Part shown: positions 43,566 to 51,823 of the stretch, one piece after another | Layout: every line of letters starts with the position of its first letter | Position numbering within the stretch: the stretch's first letter is position 1 | From: Rubrolithibacter danxiaensis | Lineage (GTDB): Bacteria > Bacteroidota > Bacteroidia > Sphingobacteriales > Sphingobacteriaceae | Direction of reading: 5' to 3' | DNA length: 64,000 nucleotides | Assembly (NCBI RefSeq): GCF_047272945.1 | Contig: NZ_JBKOPS010000010.1 | Location: 62,001 to 126,000 of the forward strand | Position numbers and translations under genes: made by a program | Notes under the pieces: model-generated | Databases searched by the model: none | The model's input: the letters and a program-made list of their open reading frames with translations, nothing else | What the model was told of the DNA's origin: nothing

Positions 43566-43994
43566 ATGAAAACCGTATCGCACATCCTCTCACAAAAACC
43601 GGCTCAGCTTTTTTCAGTTACTACCGACACTTCCGTTTATCATGCCCTTGAAATCATGATGGAAAAAAACATCAGTGCACTACTCGTGATGGATTTTAAG
43701 AAATTATTAGGAATATTCAGTGAACGTGATTATGCCCGCAAGATCATTCTGCAGGGAAAATCATCAAAAGACACACCGATTGACGAGGTCATGACATCCA
43801 ACCTCATTACCGTAAGTATGAATGATTCTATTGAATATTGTATGCAACTGATGACTGAAAACCATATCCGGCATTTACCAGTAGTAGAAAATGAAAAAGT
43901 ATCAGGAATGATTTCTATTGGAGATGTTGTTAAATCTGTAATTGAAGATCAAAAGTCTATCATAGAACATCTTCAAAATTATATTAGCGGTTAG
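43566..43994 (+). CDS. CBS domain-containing protein
   Basis: A 142-residue cytoplasmic protein consisting of one tandem CBS pair: about 10-62 (TDTSVYHALEIMMEKNISAL, LGIFSERDYARKII) and about 78-130 (VSMNDSIEYCMQLMTENHIRHLPVVE, SGMISIGDVVKSVIED). Such pairs bind adenine nucleotides and regulate partner proteins. Its 3' end overlaps that of the convergent ferredoxin gene by 11 bp. No direct partner is evident. Confidence 0.92.
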   Translation: MKTVSHILSQKPAQLFSVTTDTSVYHALEIMMEKNISALLVMDFKKLLGIFSERDYARKIILQGKSSKDTPIDEVMTSNLITVSMNDSIEYCMQLMTENHIRHLPVVENEKVSGMISIGDVVKSVIEDQKSIIEHLQNYISG

Positions 43995-44310
43995 GCAGTT
44001 TAGAGAAATCCATAACAAGCCTGTTTACTACCCGGTTGTTTTCCAAATGTTCGTTCACTATTTCTTCCACGTCACTAAGCTGAACGTTTCCATAAAATAC
44101 ACCTTCGGGGTAAACAACAACGCTTGGTCCTAACTCGCAGGTTTCCATACATCCTGTACGCTGCGCCCGGATCTCTGTATTGAGACCTTTATCTTTAATA
44201 AGTTTCTTAAAGGCTGCAACAAGTGCAAGACCATGTTCTTCACCACAGCTTATCCTGCTGCCTGCCGGGCGCTGATTGGTACAGATAAAAATATGTTTCG
44301 TATATAGCAT
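43984..44310 (-). CDS. Thioredoxin-like [2Fe-2S] ferredoxin
   Basis: A 108-residue protein of the shethna-type thioredoxin-fold ferredoxins. Ligands are Cys10 and Cys22 (C-x11-C) and Cys54 and Cys58 (RTGCMETCELGP), followed by VVYPEGVFYGNV, which is the family motif. It should carry one low-potential cluster. It diverges from the TIGR01777 gene across 36 bp and overlaps the CBS gene at its 3' end. Confidence 0.92.
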   Translation of the reverse strand: MLYTKHIFICTNQRPAGSRISCGEEHGLALVAAFKKLIKDKGLNTEIRAQRTGCMETCELGPSVVVYPEGVFYGNVQLSDVEEIVNEHLENNRVVNRLVMDFSKLPNR

Positions 44311-44346
44311 AGTAAAACCAAAATTAGTAATATCAGTTACAAAAAA

Positions 44347-45273
44347 GTGAGTAAAACTATTCTTATTACCGGTGCAAGCGGACTTATAGGGAATTCCTTA
44401 ACCAGGTTACTGGCCCTTAAAGGTTACCGAATACATCACCTTACCCGCTTCAAATCTCATAAAAATCCTTTAATAAAAACATTCGGATGGGATGTAAGGA
44501 ATAAAAAAATTGATTCTGACTGCATAAAAGAGACAGATATTATTATTCACTTGGCAGGTGAAGGAATTGCAGGAAAGCGATGGACCAGCCAACGAAAGCA
44601 GAATATTATTAACAGCCGGACAGAATCTATCCGCCTGATCTATTCTTTACTCAGGCAATCACCCGGGCATCAGGTAAAGAAAATAATTTCTTCTTCTGCC
44701 GTAGGTTACTATGGAGATCGCGGAGACCTGCTTTTAACAGAAAGCACCCCACCAGGAACAGGATTTTTAAGCAAAACGTGTGTAGCATGGGAACAGGCTG
44801 TTGATGAAGGCGTTTCATTAGGTATTAAGACTGTTAAATTGCGAACCGGAATGGTCCTCAGCACAGAAGGAGGAGCCTTACCTCAAATTGCAAAACCTAT
44901 AAAACTTGGCGTTGGCACTGTTTTAGGGTCCGGAAAGCAGTGGGTTTCCTGGATTCACCTGCAGGATGTAACCAGAATGTTTTTATTTGCGATTGAGAAT
45001 GAAAGCGTAGAAGGATCTTTTAACATGACAGCACCAAATCCTGTAACACAAACGGAACTAACATATGCAATAGCTCGTGAGTTGAATAAAAGAATCTGGC
45101 TACCCCGTACTCCTTCCTTTATATTGAAATTAGTTTTAGGTGAAATGAGTTCGGTAGTATTAGACAGTACCAAAACCTCCGCATCTAAAATTCAATCGGC
45201 CGGGTTTCAGTTTAATTTCCCTACTATTGAAGAAGCCCTTGCAAGCATCTATGGAAATAAAAAAACACATTAA
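44347..45273 (+). CDS. TIGR01777 family NAD-dependent epimerase-like oxidoreductase
   Basis: A 308-residue extended short-chain dehydrogenase relative (YfcH/SDR39U1 type). The Rossmann motif ILITGASGLIGNSLTRLLALKG, IIHLAGEGIAGKRWTSQRKQ and the C-terminal DUF1731 region (LPRTPSFILKLVLGEMSSVVLDSTKTSASK) define the family. Translation starts at GTG 44347, fixed by the Rossmann start. It overlaps the photolyase gene by 23 bp, an arrangement seen in light-response clusters; the substrate is unknown. Confidence 0.92.
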   Translation: MSKTILITGASGLIGNSLTRLLALKGYRIHHLTRFKSHKNPLIKTFGWDVRNKKIDSDCIKETDIIIHLAGEGIAGKRWTSQRKQNIINSRTESIRLIYSLLRQSPGHQVKKIISSSAVGYYGDRGDLLLTESTPPGTGFLSKTCVAWEQAVDEGVSLGIKTVKLRTGMVLSTEGGALPQIAKPIKLGVGTVLGSGKQWVSWIHLQDVTRMFLFAIENESVEGSFNMTAPNPVTQTELTYAIARELNKRIWLPRTPSFILKLVLGEMSSVVLDSTKTSASKIQSAGFQFNFPTIEEALASIYGNKKTH

Positions 45274-46564
45274 TATTTTCTGGCTGAGAAGAGATCTAAG
45301 GCTGGCAGATAATGCAGGCCTCTTTCATGCCTTAAAAAGCGACCTGCCTGTTTTACTTGTTTTTATTTTCGATAAAATCATTCTGGGCAAACTCGAAGAT
45401 GCAGACGACAGCAGGGTTACATTCATTCATCAGGCTTTGGCGGATATTAACAAAGAGTTAAAAGCTTGCAAGAGCTCCTTATTAATAAAACATGGCACTC
45501 CCGAAAAAGCCTGGACAGAACTGACTGAAGAATTTAGCATTAACGAGGTTTTCACAAACCATGACTACGAACCATACGCTACTGAACGGGACGAGAAGAT
45601 CAGGGCTTTGCTTGCGAAAAAAAACATCAAATTTAATACTTTTAAGGATCAGGTAATCTTTGAGAAAAACGAAATTCTAAAGGAAAACCAAGCTCCATAT
45701 ACTGTTTATTCTCCTTACCAAAGAAAATGGTACAATACGCTTCAACCGCAGTACTTAAAGAGCTATCCTTCTGAAAAATTATTAAACAACCTCTTTAAGA
45801 CAAACCCTTTTATATTCCCCCATCTGGAAGATTTAGGATTTAGAAAATCACAATTATCATTTCCTGATAAAGAATACATAGGAATTATAGGGCAGTATGA
45901 GCAAAAGAGAGATTTCCCTGCAATAGAAGGAACGTCTAAAATAAGTGTGCACCTTCGCTTTGGAACAATGAGCATCAGGCAGGTTGTACAAAAAGCAACA
46001 GAGGCAGAAAATAAAACCTGGTTAAATGAACTGATATGGAGAGAATTTTATATGATGACGCTGTGGCATTTTCCCTTTATTTGCGTCCGATCCTTTAAAT
46101 CTGAATATGATTCGATCCATTGGAGAAATAATGAAGCTGAATTTTCTTCATGGTGCGAGGGTTTAACTGGCTATCCGATTGTTGATGCAGGAATGCGCCA
46201 GTTAAATAAAACAGGCTGGATGCACAATCGCGTTCGTATGATCACAGCCAGTTTCCTTACAAAGCATTTATTAATTGACTGGCGATGGGGTGAAGCTTAT
46301 TTTGCAAGAAAACTGATTGACTATGAACAGGCCAGTAACGTAGGAGGCTGGCAATGGGCTGCAGGTTGCGGCAATGATGCTGTCCCCTATTTTCGTATTT
46401 TCAATCCGTCTTTACAAACGAAGAAATTTGATCCCGACCTAAAGTACATCAAAAGATGGATTCCGGAATATGATGATCCTTTCAGCTATCCCGCTCCTAT
46501 TGTTGATCATCAGTTTGCCCGTGAGCGAGCACTGAAAGTTTTTGCATCGGCTGTAAAAAAGTAA
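45251..46564 (+). CDS. CPD photolyase (deoxyribodipyrimidine photo-lyase)
   Basis: Flavoprotein that splits cyclobutane pyrimidine dimers using blue light. About 437 residues from ATG 45251; the upstream TTG at 45227 would only add eight residues inside the preceding gene. The antenna domain begins NIFWLRRDLRLADNAGLFHAL; the FAD domain includes VHLRFGTMSIRQVV, LNELIWREFYMMTLWHFP, GYPIVDAGMRQLNKTGWMHNR and DYEQASNVGGWQWAAGCGND, the class I photolyase pattern with tryptophans for electron transfer. It overlaps the TIGR01777 gene by 23 bp and ends in a two-way terminator. Confidence 0.94.
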   Translation: MEIKKHINIFWLRRDLRLADNAGLFHALKSDLPVLLVFIFDKIILGKLEDADDSRVTFIHQALADINKELKACKSSLLIKHGTPEKAWTELTEEFSINEVFTNHDYEPYATERDEKIRALLAKKNIKFNTFKDQVIFEKNEILKENQAPYTVYSPYQRKWYNTLQPQYLKSYPSEKLLNNLFKTNPFIFPHLEDLGFRKSQLSFPDKEYIGIIGQYEQKRDFPAIEGTSKISVHLRFGTMSIRQVVQKATEAENKTWLNELIWREFYMMTLWHFPFICVRSFKSEYDSIHWRNNEAEFSSWCEGLTGYPIVDAGMRQLNKTGWMHNRVRMITASFLTKHLLIDWRWGEAYFARKLIDYEQASNVGGWQWAAGCGNDAVPYFRIFNPSLQTKKFDPDLKYIKRWIPEYDDPFSYPAPIVDHQFARERALKVFASAVKK

Positions 46565-46592
46565 AGAAGGCCTATGCCTTCTTTACTTTTTT
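46555..46592. terminator. Bidirectional terminator after the CPD photolyase
   Basis: GTAAAGAAGGC-CTAT-GCCTTCTTTAC with six A before and six T after; the photolyase stop codon is inside the left arm. Confidence 0.9.
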
Positions 46593-46613
46593 ATTAAGCT
46601 ATGTTGTTACTTA

Positions 46614-47525
46614 TTAGTCGTTCTGTTTCACATCCGTTACCTTGATATCGAAATCTAAAGGTGAAAACGGAGGAATTGATGTACCGTATCCTGCCAGACC
46701 ATAGCCTAAGCTTGAAGGGAAAATAATCCGGATACTTCCTCCCCCTTTTATTAAAGGAATTGTTTCTTTCCAACCTTTTCTTAAGCCCGGATCATTTAAA
46801 TCGAATGTTCCCGGAGAAGATTCTGTTACGGTTTCAAAAACTGTTCCGTTTAACAGTCTTCCGGTATATGCAGCACTTACTGTTGAATCTATTGTTATGG
46901 GGCTGCCGGTTCCTATATCTGCAATTTTATAATATAAGCCGGAGGCAGTTTTGGTGTAACCTGTAAGACTGTTTTTTTGCATGTACTGAGTTATTAAAGA
47001 ATCTTCGTATTGTTGCAGATTATTTTTTTTCAATAACGTTACCGTACAATCAAGAGATGAATTAGAAGGAATAGTACTTCCGTTTATTTTTGTTTCATTT
47101 CTGCCGAATGCAAGCCGAGAGGGAATAATAACCCGGATAGTTCCGCCTTCCTGTTTCAGAAAATTGCCTATTGCAAATCTGAAAGCTTCGGGAAGATTAG
47201 TTTGAGGACTTACATAGCCCAGGTAACCGGCGTAACGATTAATATACTCATCAGACGAATTGTACTCACCGTTAAACGTTTTGATAGTATATGTAAAGTA
47301 CACTTTATCTGTATTATGTACCGTATCGCCATTTCCGGGAGCAATAATTTTATAATAAATGCCGGAAGAGTCGGTTTTAAATTCGCCGAGACTATTTTTT
47401 TTAATATATTCCTGAATGTTCTGTTCGTCTACCTGTTCGATACCTGTGTATTCTTTTTCGCAGGCAGAAAATAGTAAAGGAATAAAAGCAACAAACAATA
47501 CAGCTTTAAGAAGAAAAAATTTCAT
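46614..47525 (-). CDS. Lipoprotein with two FKBP-type prolyl isomerase domains
   Basis: A 303-residue envelope lipoprotein (lipobox LLFSAC, Cys at about 21). Two FKBP domains follow, about 70-170 (GGTIRVIIPSRLAFGRNETK, SSLDCTVTLLKK) and about 200-300 (VSAAYTGRLLNGTVFETV, GGSIRIIFPSSLGYGLAGYG, PLDFDIKVTDVK), each preceded by a short YMQKNSL-type helix. They should help folding of exported proteins. It follows the single-domain FKBP gene by 13 bp, so the pair is an operon and the second gene likely grew by duplication. Confidence 0.92.
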   Translation of the reverse strand: MKFFLLKAVLFVAFIPLLFSACEKEYTGIEQVDEQNIQEYIKKNSLGEFKTDSSGIYYKIIAPGNGDTVHNTDKVYFTYTIKTFNGEYNSSDEYINRYAGYLGYVSPQTNLPEAFRFAIGNFLKQEGGTIRVIIPSRLAFGRNETKINGSTIPSNSSLDCTVTLLKKNNLQQYEDSLITQYMQKNSLTGYTKTASGLYYKIADIGTGSPITIDSTVSAAYTGRLLNGTVFETVTESSPGTFDLNDPGLRKGWKETIPLIKGGGSIRIIFPSSLGYGLAGYGTSIPPFSPLDFDIKVTDVKQND

Positions 47526-47538
47526 GTGTATGTTATAA

Positions 47539-48021
47539 TTATTTTACGTCAAGTAGTTCAATATCAAAATCTAAAACGGAATTAGCCGGAATCCCGTTCT
47601 GGGCCCGCGGGCCATAGGCAAGACCGGAAGGAATAATCAGGCGAATTTTGCCTCCCTTTTGTATTAAAGGAACGCCGTATTGCCATCCGGCGATTACTCC
47701 TCCAAGTTGAAATGAAATCGGTTCGGTAGTTTGGGGAATTGTAGTTCCGTTCAATAACCGCAGTGCATATTTAACAGTAACAGTGGTATTTGCAGCATAT
47801 TGAACATTTCCGGTTCCCGGATTAGAAACAATATAATACAAGCCACTTTGATGTTTTTGAGCTGTAAGATTATTTTTTGTAAGAAATTCTGTTATCAGCT
47901 TATCATCAATCTGTGCTTGCTTGGCAAAATCATACGAATCATTCGAATTTTCTTTACAGGATATAATCGTAAACAGCACCAGCACCATTGGCAGTAATTT
48001 CTTCATCATTTTCATAATCAC
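47539..48021 (-). CDS. FKBP-type prolyl isomerase lipoprotein
   Basis: A 160-residue lipoprotein with signal MKKLLPMVLVLFTIISC (MIMKM precedes it, so the start may be slightly later) and one FKBP domain (VTVKYALRLLNGTTIPQTTE, GGKIRLIIPSGLAYGPRAQN, NSVLDFDIELLDVK). It is first of two FKBP genes. The 160-bp upstream region is shared with the divergent small barrel protein and holds TTAACA-TAAT-TTAACA at 48058-48073. Confidence 0.92.
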   Translation of the reverse strand: MIMKMMKKLLPMVLVLFTIISCKENSNDSYDFAKQAQIDDKLITEFLTKNNLTAQKHQSGLYYIVSNPGTGNVQYAANTTVTVKYALRLLNGTTIPQTTEPISFQLGGVIAGWQYGVPLIQKGGKIRLIIPSGLAYGPRAQNGIPANSVLDFDIELLDVK

Positions 48022-48183
48022 CGCAAATTTATCCTTTTAAATCTCAAAAACTAAGTCTTAACATAATTTAACAAATAATCATTTTTTATTTTCCATAAAG
48101 AAATAATTTTGTCGTCGTAAATCAAACAATCTTATTAATGCTTTGTATCTTTTGGGCATTAGTATAAAACTAATAATCAAATC

Positions 48184-48660
48184 ATGAAAAAATTAACATT
48201 TGCCTTTTTCGCAGTCTTTCTGCTGATCTCAACTTCGCTTGAATTAAAAGCTCAAACCTATAAATATGCATTAGGGGGCCGATTAGGAGCAGCAAACGGC
48301 ATAACATTTAAAACATTTACCAGCGATAACGCTGCTCTGGATTTTATACTTAACTTTCAATCTAAAAAAGACTATTCTTACTTCCGCTTTACAGGCTTAT
48401 ATGAAATACATAACCCGATAAACAATGCACCCGGCTTACGTTGGTATTACGGTGGTGGCGGCACCCTTGGAAGTGTGGAATATAAACCTACCAATGAGAG
48501 TGATTTCCTGGTAAGTGTGGACGGTGTACTGGGCCTTGATTATAAATTTGACGGTGCGCCAATTAACCTTGCCTTAGACTGGAAACCAGCTATTGAAGTG
48601 ACACCCAATACAGAATTTGACGCTAACGGGATAGGCCTCTCCATTCGTTTTACTTTTTAA
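48184..48660 (+). CDS. Small outer-membrane beta-barrel-like protein
   Basis: A 158-residue exported protein with a signal peptide (about 1-24, ending ELKAQ). The mature part is built of short amphipathic strands (KYALGGRLGAANGITFKTF, LDFILNFQS, LRWYYGGGGTLGSVEYKP) and ends in LSIRFTF, the C-terminal aromatic typical of outer-membrane barrels. Eight strands are plausible. I do not recognise a named family. It is monocistronic and well separated from neighbours. Confidence 0.75.
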   Translation: MKKLTFAFFAVFLLISTSLELKAQTYKYALGGRLGAANGITFKTFTSDNAALDFILNFQSKKDYSYFRFTGLYEIHNPINNAPGLRWYYGGGGTLGSVEYKPTNESDFLVSVDGVLGLDYKFDGAPINLALDWKPAIEVTPNTEFDANGIGLSIRFTF

Positions 48661-48774
48661 TATCTGCCGGGGGGTATTATAATCTCTTACGTATTATTAA
48701 AATATACTATGGTCAGGACTATTTAAAAAAGTCCATTGAGGCCAACAGCTTTATCAATCACATAACTATAAAAT

Positions 48775-48804
48775 AAAAAGAGCGGATGAAAATCCGCTCT
48801 TTTT
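48775..48804. terminator. Bidirectional terminator
   Basis: AAAAAGAGCGGAT-GAAA-ATCCGCTCTTTTT, a perfect 13-bp stem with a GNRA-like loop, between the small barrel gene and the convergent M28 peptidase gene. Confidence 0.92.
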
Positions 48805-48807
48805 ATT

Positions 48808-50388
48808 TTATTCTGCCATATCAGTTTTCTTGTCAACCACAGGCCGTTTATCCCTGTTTACCAAATCCCAGCAGGTATAAAATACCAGTCTTGCCCTTTT
48901 TACAAGCAAATCAAATCTTATTTTACTTATTTCATCGCTTGGTTTATGGTAATCCTCATGAACTCCGTTAAAGTAAAAAATAATAGGAATATTATGTTTT
49001 GCAAAATTATAATGATCTGAACGGTAGTAAATCCGCTCCGGATCATTCGGGTCATTATACTTATAATCCAAATCGAGCTTAGTGTAAGTAGCATTTGCCT
49101 TTTCACTTATTTTATGAAGATCTGTACTTAGTTTATCAGAACCGATGAGATAGCAATAGTTCGGATTAGACTGGTGAACGGAATCTACCCTTCCAATCAT
49201 ATCAATATTCAAATTGGTAATTGTATTTTCCAAAGGGAATACCGGGTGCTCTGAATACCATTCCGAGCCTAAAAGTCCTTTTTCTTCCCCTACATTTCCT
49301 AAAAATAAAATACTGCGTCGCGGACCTTTTCCTTCGGCTTTAGCCTTAGAAAATGCTCTTGCAATTTCAAGTATGCCGGTTGTACCTGAACCATCATCAT
49401 CAGCACCGTTATTTACTTTATCCGTACCTTCGTTGGTTAACCCGATGTGATCATAATGTGCTGAAACAACAACAAGTTCGTTCTTCAAATCCTTTCCTTC
49501 TAGATAACCCAATACGTTTACGGCTGTAACATCGCGATTTTGTAAGCCAAAAGAAGTGCTGAAGTCGGCTTTAACAACCTGAGTGGCCGGTTTTCCGCTG
49601 TTGTCAATAGCTGCTTTAAGAGATTCATAGCTTTTTCCTGTGCTTTGCAGCAGCTTGTCTGCAACCTCAGGAGTAATATTTATAATGGGAGTTTTCGCTT
49701 TCTCTGTTTCAGAAGATTCCTTTTTTAAGGATAAACGTCCTTCAGTAAAATAACCCGGATACTTTTTAAGTAAAGGGTCTACATCTGGACTTACAGCAAG
49801 AATTGCAGCTGGGTTTTTTGAAAGCAGTGATTGAATACGTTTGGCCTTGCTCCTGCTCCAGTCCGACGTTTCACTCGACTTAGTTACTGCTGATACTCCA
49901 TCTTTAACCGGCTCGCCTTTATTGATCAGCAATACTATTTTTCCGGTGACATCAGTACCTTTCAAATCATCGTAGTTTTCGCTGCTAATCCCATACCCAA
50001 TAAAAACAAGTTCATTCGTTTTTATAGTTTGAGATTGCGGAGTACCCGAAAAATAAAAATCCTTTCCGTTCTCAAAAGCTTGGCTGTTAACCAGGAAGGA
50101 AGAGACCTCAAATTTAGTTTCTATAAGAGGCACCTGCTGAAAGTAACTTCCGTTAACGGGTGCTTTCAGCCCGAGTTTCTTAAATTCTCCCGCAATATAA
50201 TTAGCTGCCTTTTCAGCTCCGGGAGTTCCGGTTTCTCTCCCTTCAAATTCATCTGAAGCCAGTATGGACAAGTGTTTTCTTGCATCAACAGTATCAATGA
50301 ACTTAGCATATTTTTCTGCAACAGGATTCTGACCAAGAACCTGTAATGACAGGCCTATTCCTATCGTTAATAATGAAATTTTACGCAT
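48808..50388 (-). CDS. M28 family zinc peptidase, secreted
   Basis: A 526-residue exported peptidase with signal peptide (about 1-19, ending VLGQ). A PA-like insert (about 110-250, including DLKGTDVTGKIVLLINKGEP) separates the N-terminal part from the catalytic domain. The di-zinc ligands are seen in VVSAHYDHIG, NGADDDGSGTTG, LGNVGEEKGLLGSEWY and NLNIDMIGRVDS, with the last His in YRSDHYNFAKHNIP. It probably cleaves amino acids from extracellular peptides. The rpiB gene lies 9 bp upstream, so the two may be cotranscribed. Confidence 0.94.
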   Translation of the reverse strand: MRKISLLTIGIGLSLQVLGQNPVAEKYAKFIDTVDARKHLSILASDEFEGRETGTPGAEKAANYIAGEFKKLGLKAPVNGSYFQQVPLIETKFEVSSFLVNSQAFENGKDFYFSGTPQSQTIKTNELVFIGYGISSENYDDLKGTDVTGKIVLLINKGEPVKDGVSAVTKSSETSDWSRSKAKRIQSLLSKNPAAILAVSPDVDPLLKKYPGYFTEGRLSLKKESSETEKAKTPIINITPEVADKLLQSTGKSYESLKAAIDNSGKPATQVVKADFSTSFGLQNRDVTAVNVLGYLEGKDLKNELVVVSAHYDHIGLTNEGTDKVNNGADDDGSGTTGILEIARAFSKAKAEGKGPRRSILFLGNVGEEKGLLGSEWYSEHPVFPLENTITNLNIDMIGRVDSVHQSNPNYCYLIGSDKLSTDLHKISEKANATYTKLDLDYKYNDPNDPERIYYRSDHYNFAKHNIPIIFYFNGVHEDYHKPSDEISKIRFDLLVKRARLVFYTCWDLVNRDKRPVVDKKTDMAE

Positions 50389-50397
50389 AATGAATAT

Positions 50398-50832
50398 TTA
50401 ACAGGATATTTTATTAACCCTTGTTGCATGGCGTCCGCCTTCAAAGGTTGTATTTAAAAATTTTGAGGTAATGGCTTTTGCCAATTCAATTGAAATAAAT
50501 CTTGCCGGAATACATAGAACATTTGCATTGTTATGAGAACGGGCTAATTCTGCAAGTTCTTCCTGCCAGCAGATAGCCGCACGTATTCCCTGGTGTTTGT
50601 TAGCTGTAATTGCCACCCCATTTGCACTTCCGCAAATTAATATTCCAAGGTCAGCTTCACCGCTTTCAACTGCACTGGCCACAGGATGTGCAAAATCAGG
50701 ATAGTCTACAGAGTCTGAACTGTAGGTGCCATAATCTTTAACCTCATAATCTTGCAGAAAGTCGGTAAGTTGTTGTTTGTACCCAAACCCTGCATGATCA
50801 CCTCCAATCGCTATTTTTAATTTATCTGCCAT
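50398..50832 (-). CDS. rpiB: Ribose 5-phosphate isomerase B
   Basis: Cytoplasmic isomerase interconverting ribose 5-phosphate and ribulose 5-phosphate. The 144-residue protein has IAIGGDHAGFGYKQQL at the start, SVDYPDFAHPVA, the active-site Cys in GILICGSANGVAITANK and the NANVLCIPARFI segment. It lies 35 bp downstream of tatC on the same strand. Confidence 0.95.
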   Translation of the reverse strand: MADKLKIAIGGDHAGFGYKQQLTDFLQDYEVKDYGTYSSDSVDYPDFAHPVASAVESGEADLGILICGSANGVAITANKHQGIRAAICWQEELAELARSHNNANVLCIPARFISIELAKAITSKFLNTTFEGGRHATRVNKISC

Positions 50833-50867
50833 TGTAAATTCAAACTATTATATATTGTATTTATTAT

Positions 50868-51749
50868 TTACTCCTTGTAAAAAGCAATTTCTGCCTTTTT
50901 CCGCTTCCTTTCAACCCGTGCCGAAATAATTATACTTATTTCATAAAGAAGAAACAACGGGAAACTTACAGTGAGCATTGTCAGCATGTCCGGTGTTGGA
51001 GTAACTATTGCTGCAATTACCAGAATAATTACCGCAGCATACCTGCGAGACGAACGCATAAACTTGGGCGTCATAATTCCCATCTTCGATAAAATAAAAA
51101 TCAAAATAGGAAGTTCGAATACAATTCCTGATCCTAAAGTTAACGTAGCAACTGAAGACAGGTATGAATCAATTGTGATCTGATTATCAATGATGCTGCT
51201 TATTTTATAATTAGCTAGGAAATTAATAGAAAGCGGTGCAATAATGTAATAGCCAAATAATACCCCTAAAATAAAAAGGAGAGTTGCATAAAAAACAAAA
51301 CCACTGGCCGAAGTTTTTTCTTTTTCATTAAGCCCGGGTTTTACAAATCGCCATACTTCATATAAAAGATACGGGCCTCCGAGCACAATTCCGATAATTA
51401 ATGAAGAGTTTAGCTGCAAAGTAAATTGCCCTGCCATTTCGGTATTAATAATATTGAAAGGAATATCTTTTGAAATGCAGAAGTCAGGACCAAGATGGAA
51501 CTTCTCACCGATAATGCACATCATTCTGTACGTCCAGAAACTGGCTTTTTTGGGCCCCATGATAATACCATCAAAAAGCTCGTCGTAATAGGCAAAAGCA
51601 AGGCTGGTAAAAATAACAACAGCAATAGATGCTCTTATCAAATGCCATCTTAAAACTTCGAGATGATCAAAAAAAGACATCTCAGATTCGTAATTTTTCC
51701 CTTTATCCTTTATAGTCTGGAAAAGATTTTTTCTTTTACTATCACTCAT
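50868..51749 (-). CDS. tatC: Sec-independent protein translocase TatC
   Basis: Inner-membrane receptor of the twin-arginine pathway. The 293-residue protein begins with a longer cytoplasmic N-terminus than E. coli TatC, then SFFDHLEVLRWHLIRASIAVV and six membrane segments; the conserved KPGLNEKEKTSASGFVF loop is present. A periplasmic loop near residues 75-105 contains two cysteines (MMCIIGEKFHLGPDFCISKD). No tatA gene is adjacent. It follows the accB-accC operon after a terminator. Confidence 0.95.
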   Translation of the reverse strand: MSDSKRKNLFQTIKDKGKNYESEMSFFDHLEVLRWHLIRASIAVVIFTSLAFAYYDELFDGIIMGPKKASFWTYRMMCIIGEKFHLGPDFCISKDIPFNIINTEMAGQFTLQLNSSLIIGIVLGGPYLLYEVWRFVKPGLNEKEKTSASGFVFYATLLFILGVLFGYYIIAPLSINFLANYKISSIIDNQITIDSYLSSVATLTLGSGIVFELPILIFILSKMGIMTPKFMRSSRRYAAVIILVIAAIVTPTPDMLTMLTVSFPLFLLYEISIIISARVERKRKKAEIAFYKE

Positions 51750-51761
51750 TTTTACAAGAAA

Positions 51762-51794
51762 ACAAAAATACCATTCTGTACATCAGAATGGTAT
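51762..51794 (-). terminator. Terminator of the lipid operon after accC
   Basis: On the minus strand a perfect 11-bp stem ATACCATTCTG / CAGAATGGTAT with a 5-nt loop is followed by TTTTTGTTTTC. It separates accC from tatC. Confidence 0.88.
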
Positions 51795-51823
51795 ACGTAT
51801 TTTAATTTTTACCGGATTTTGAA

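Noticed and set aside
45227..45250. Upstream TTG start for the CPD photolyase
   Set aside because: It adds eight residues unlike the family N-terminus and lies inside the preceding gene; ATG 45251 directly precedes the conserved NIFWLRRDLRL.
51763..51770. TATTTTTG promoter box upstream of tatC
   Set aside because: It coincides with the T-tract of the accC terminator, so the match is explained by that structure.
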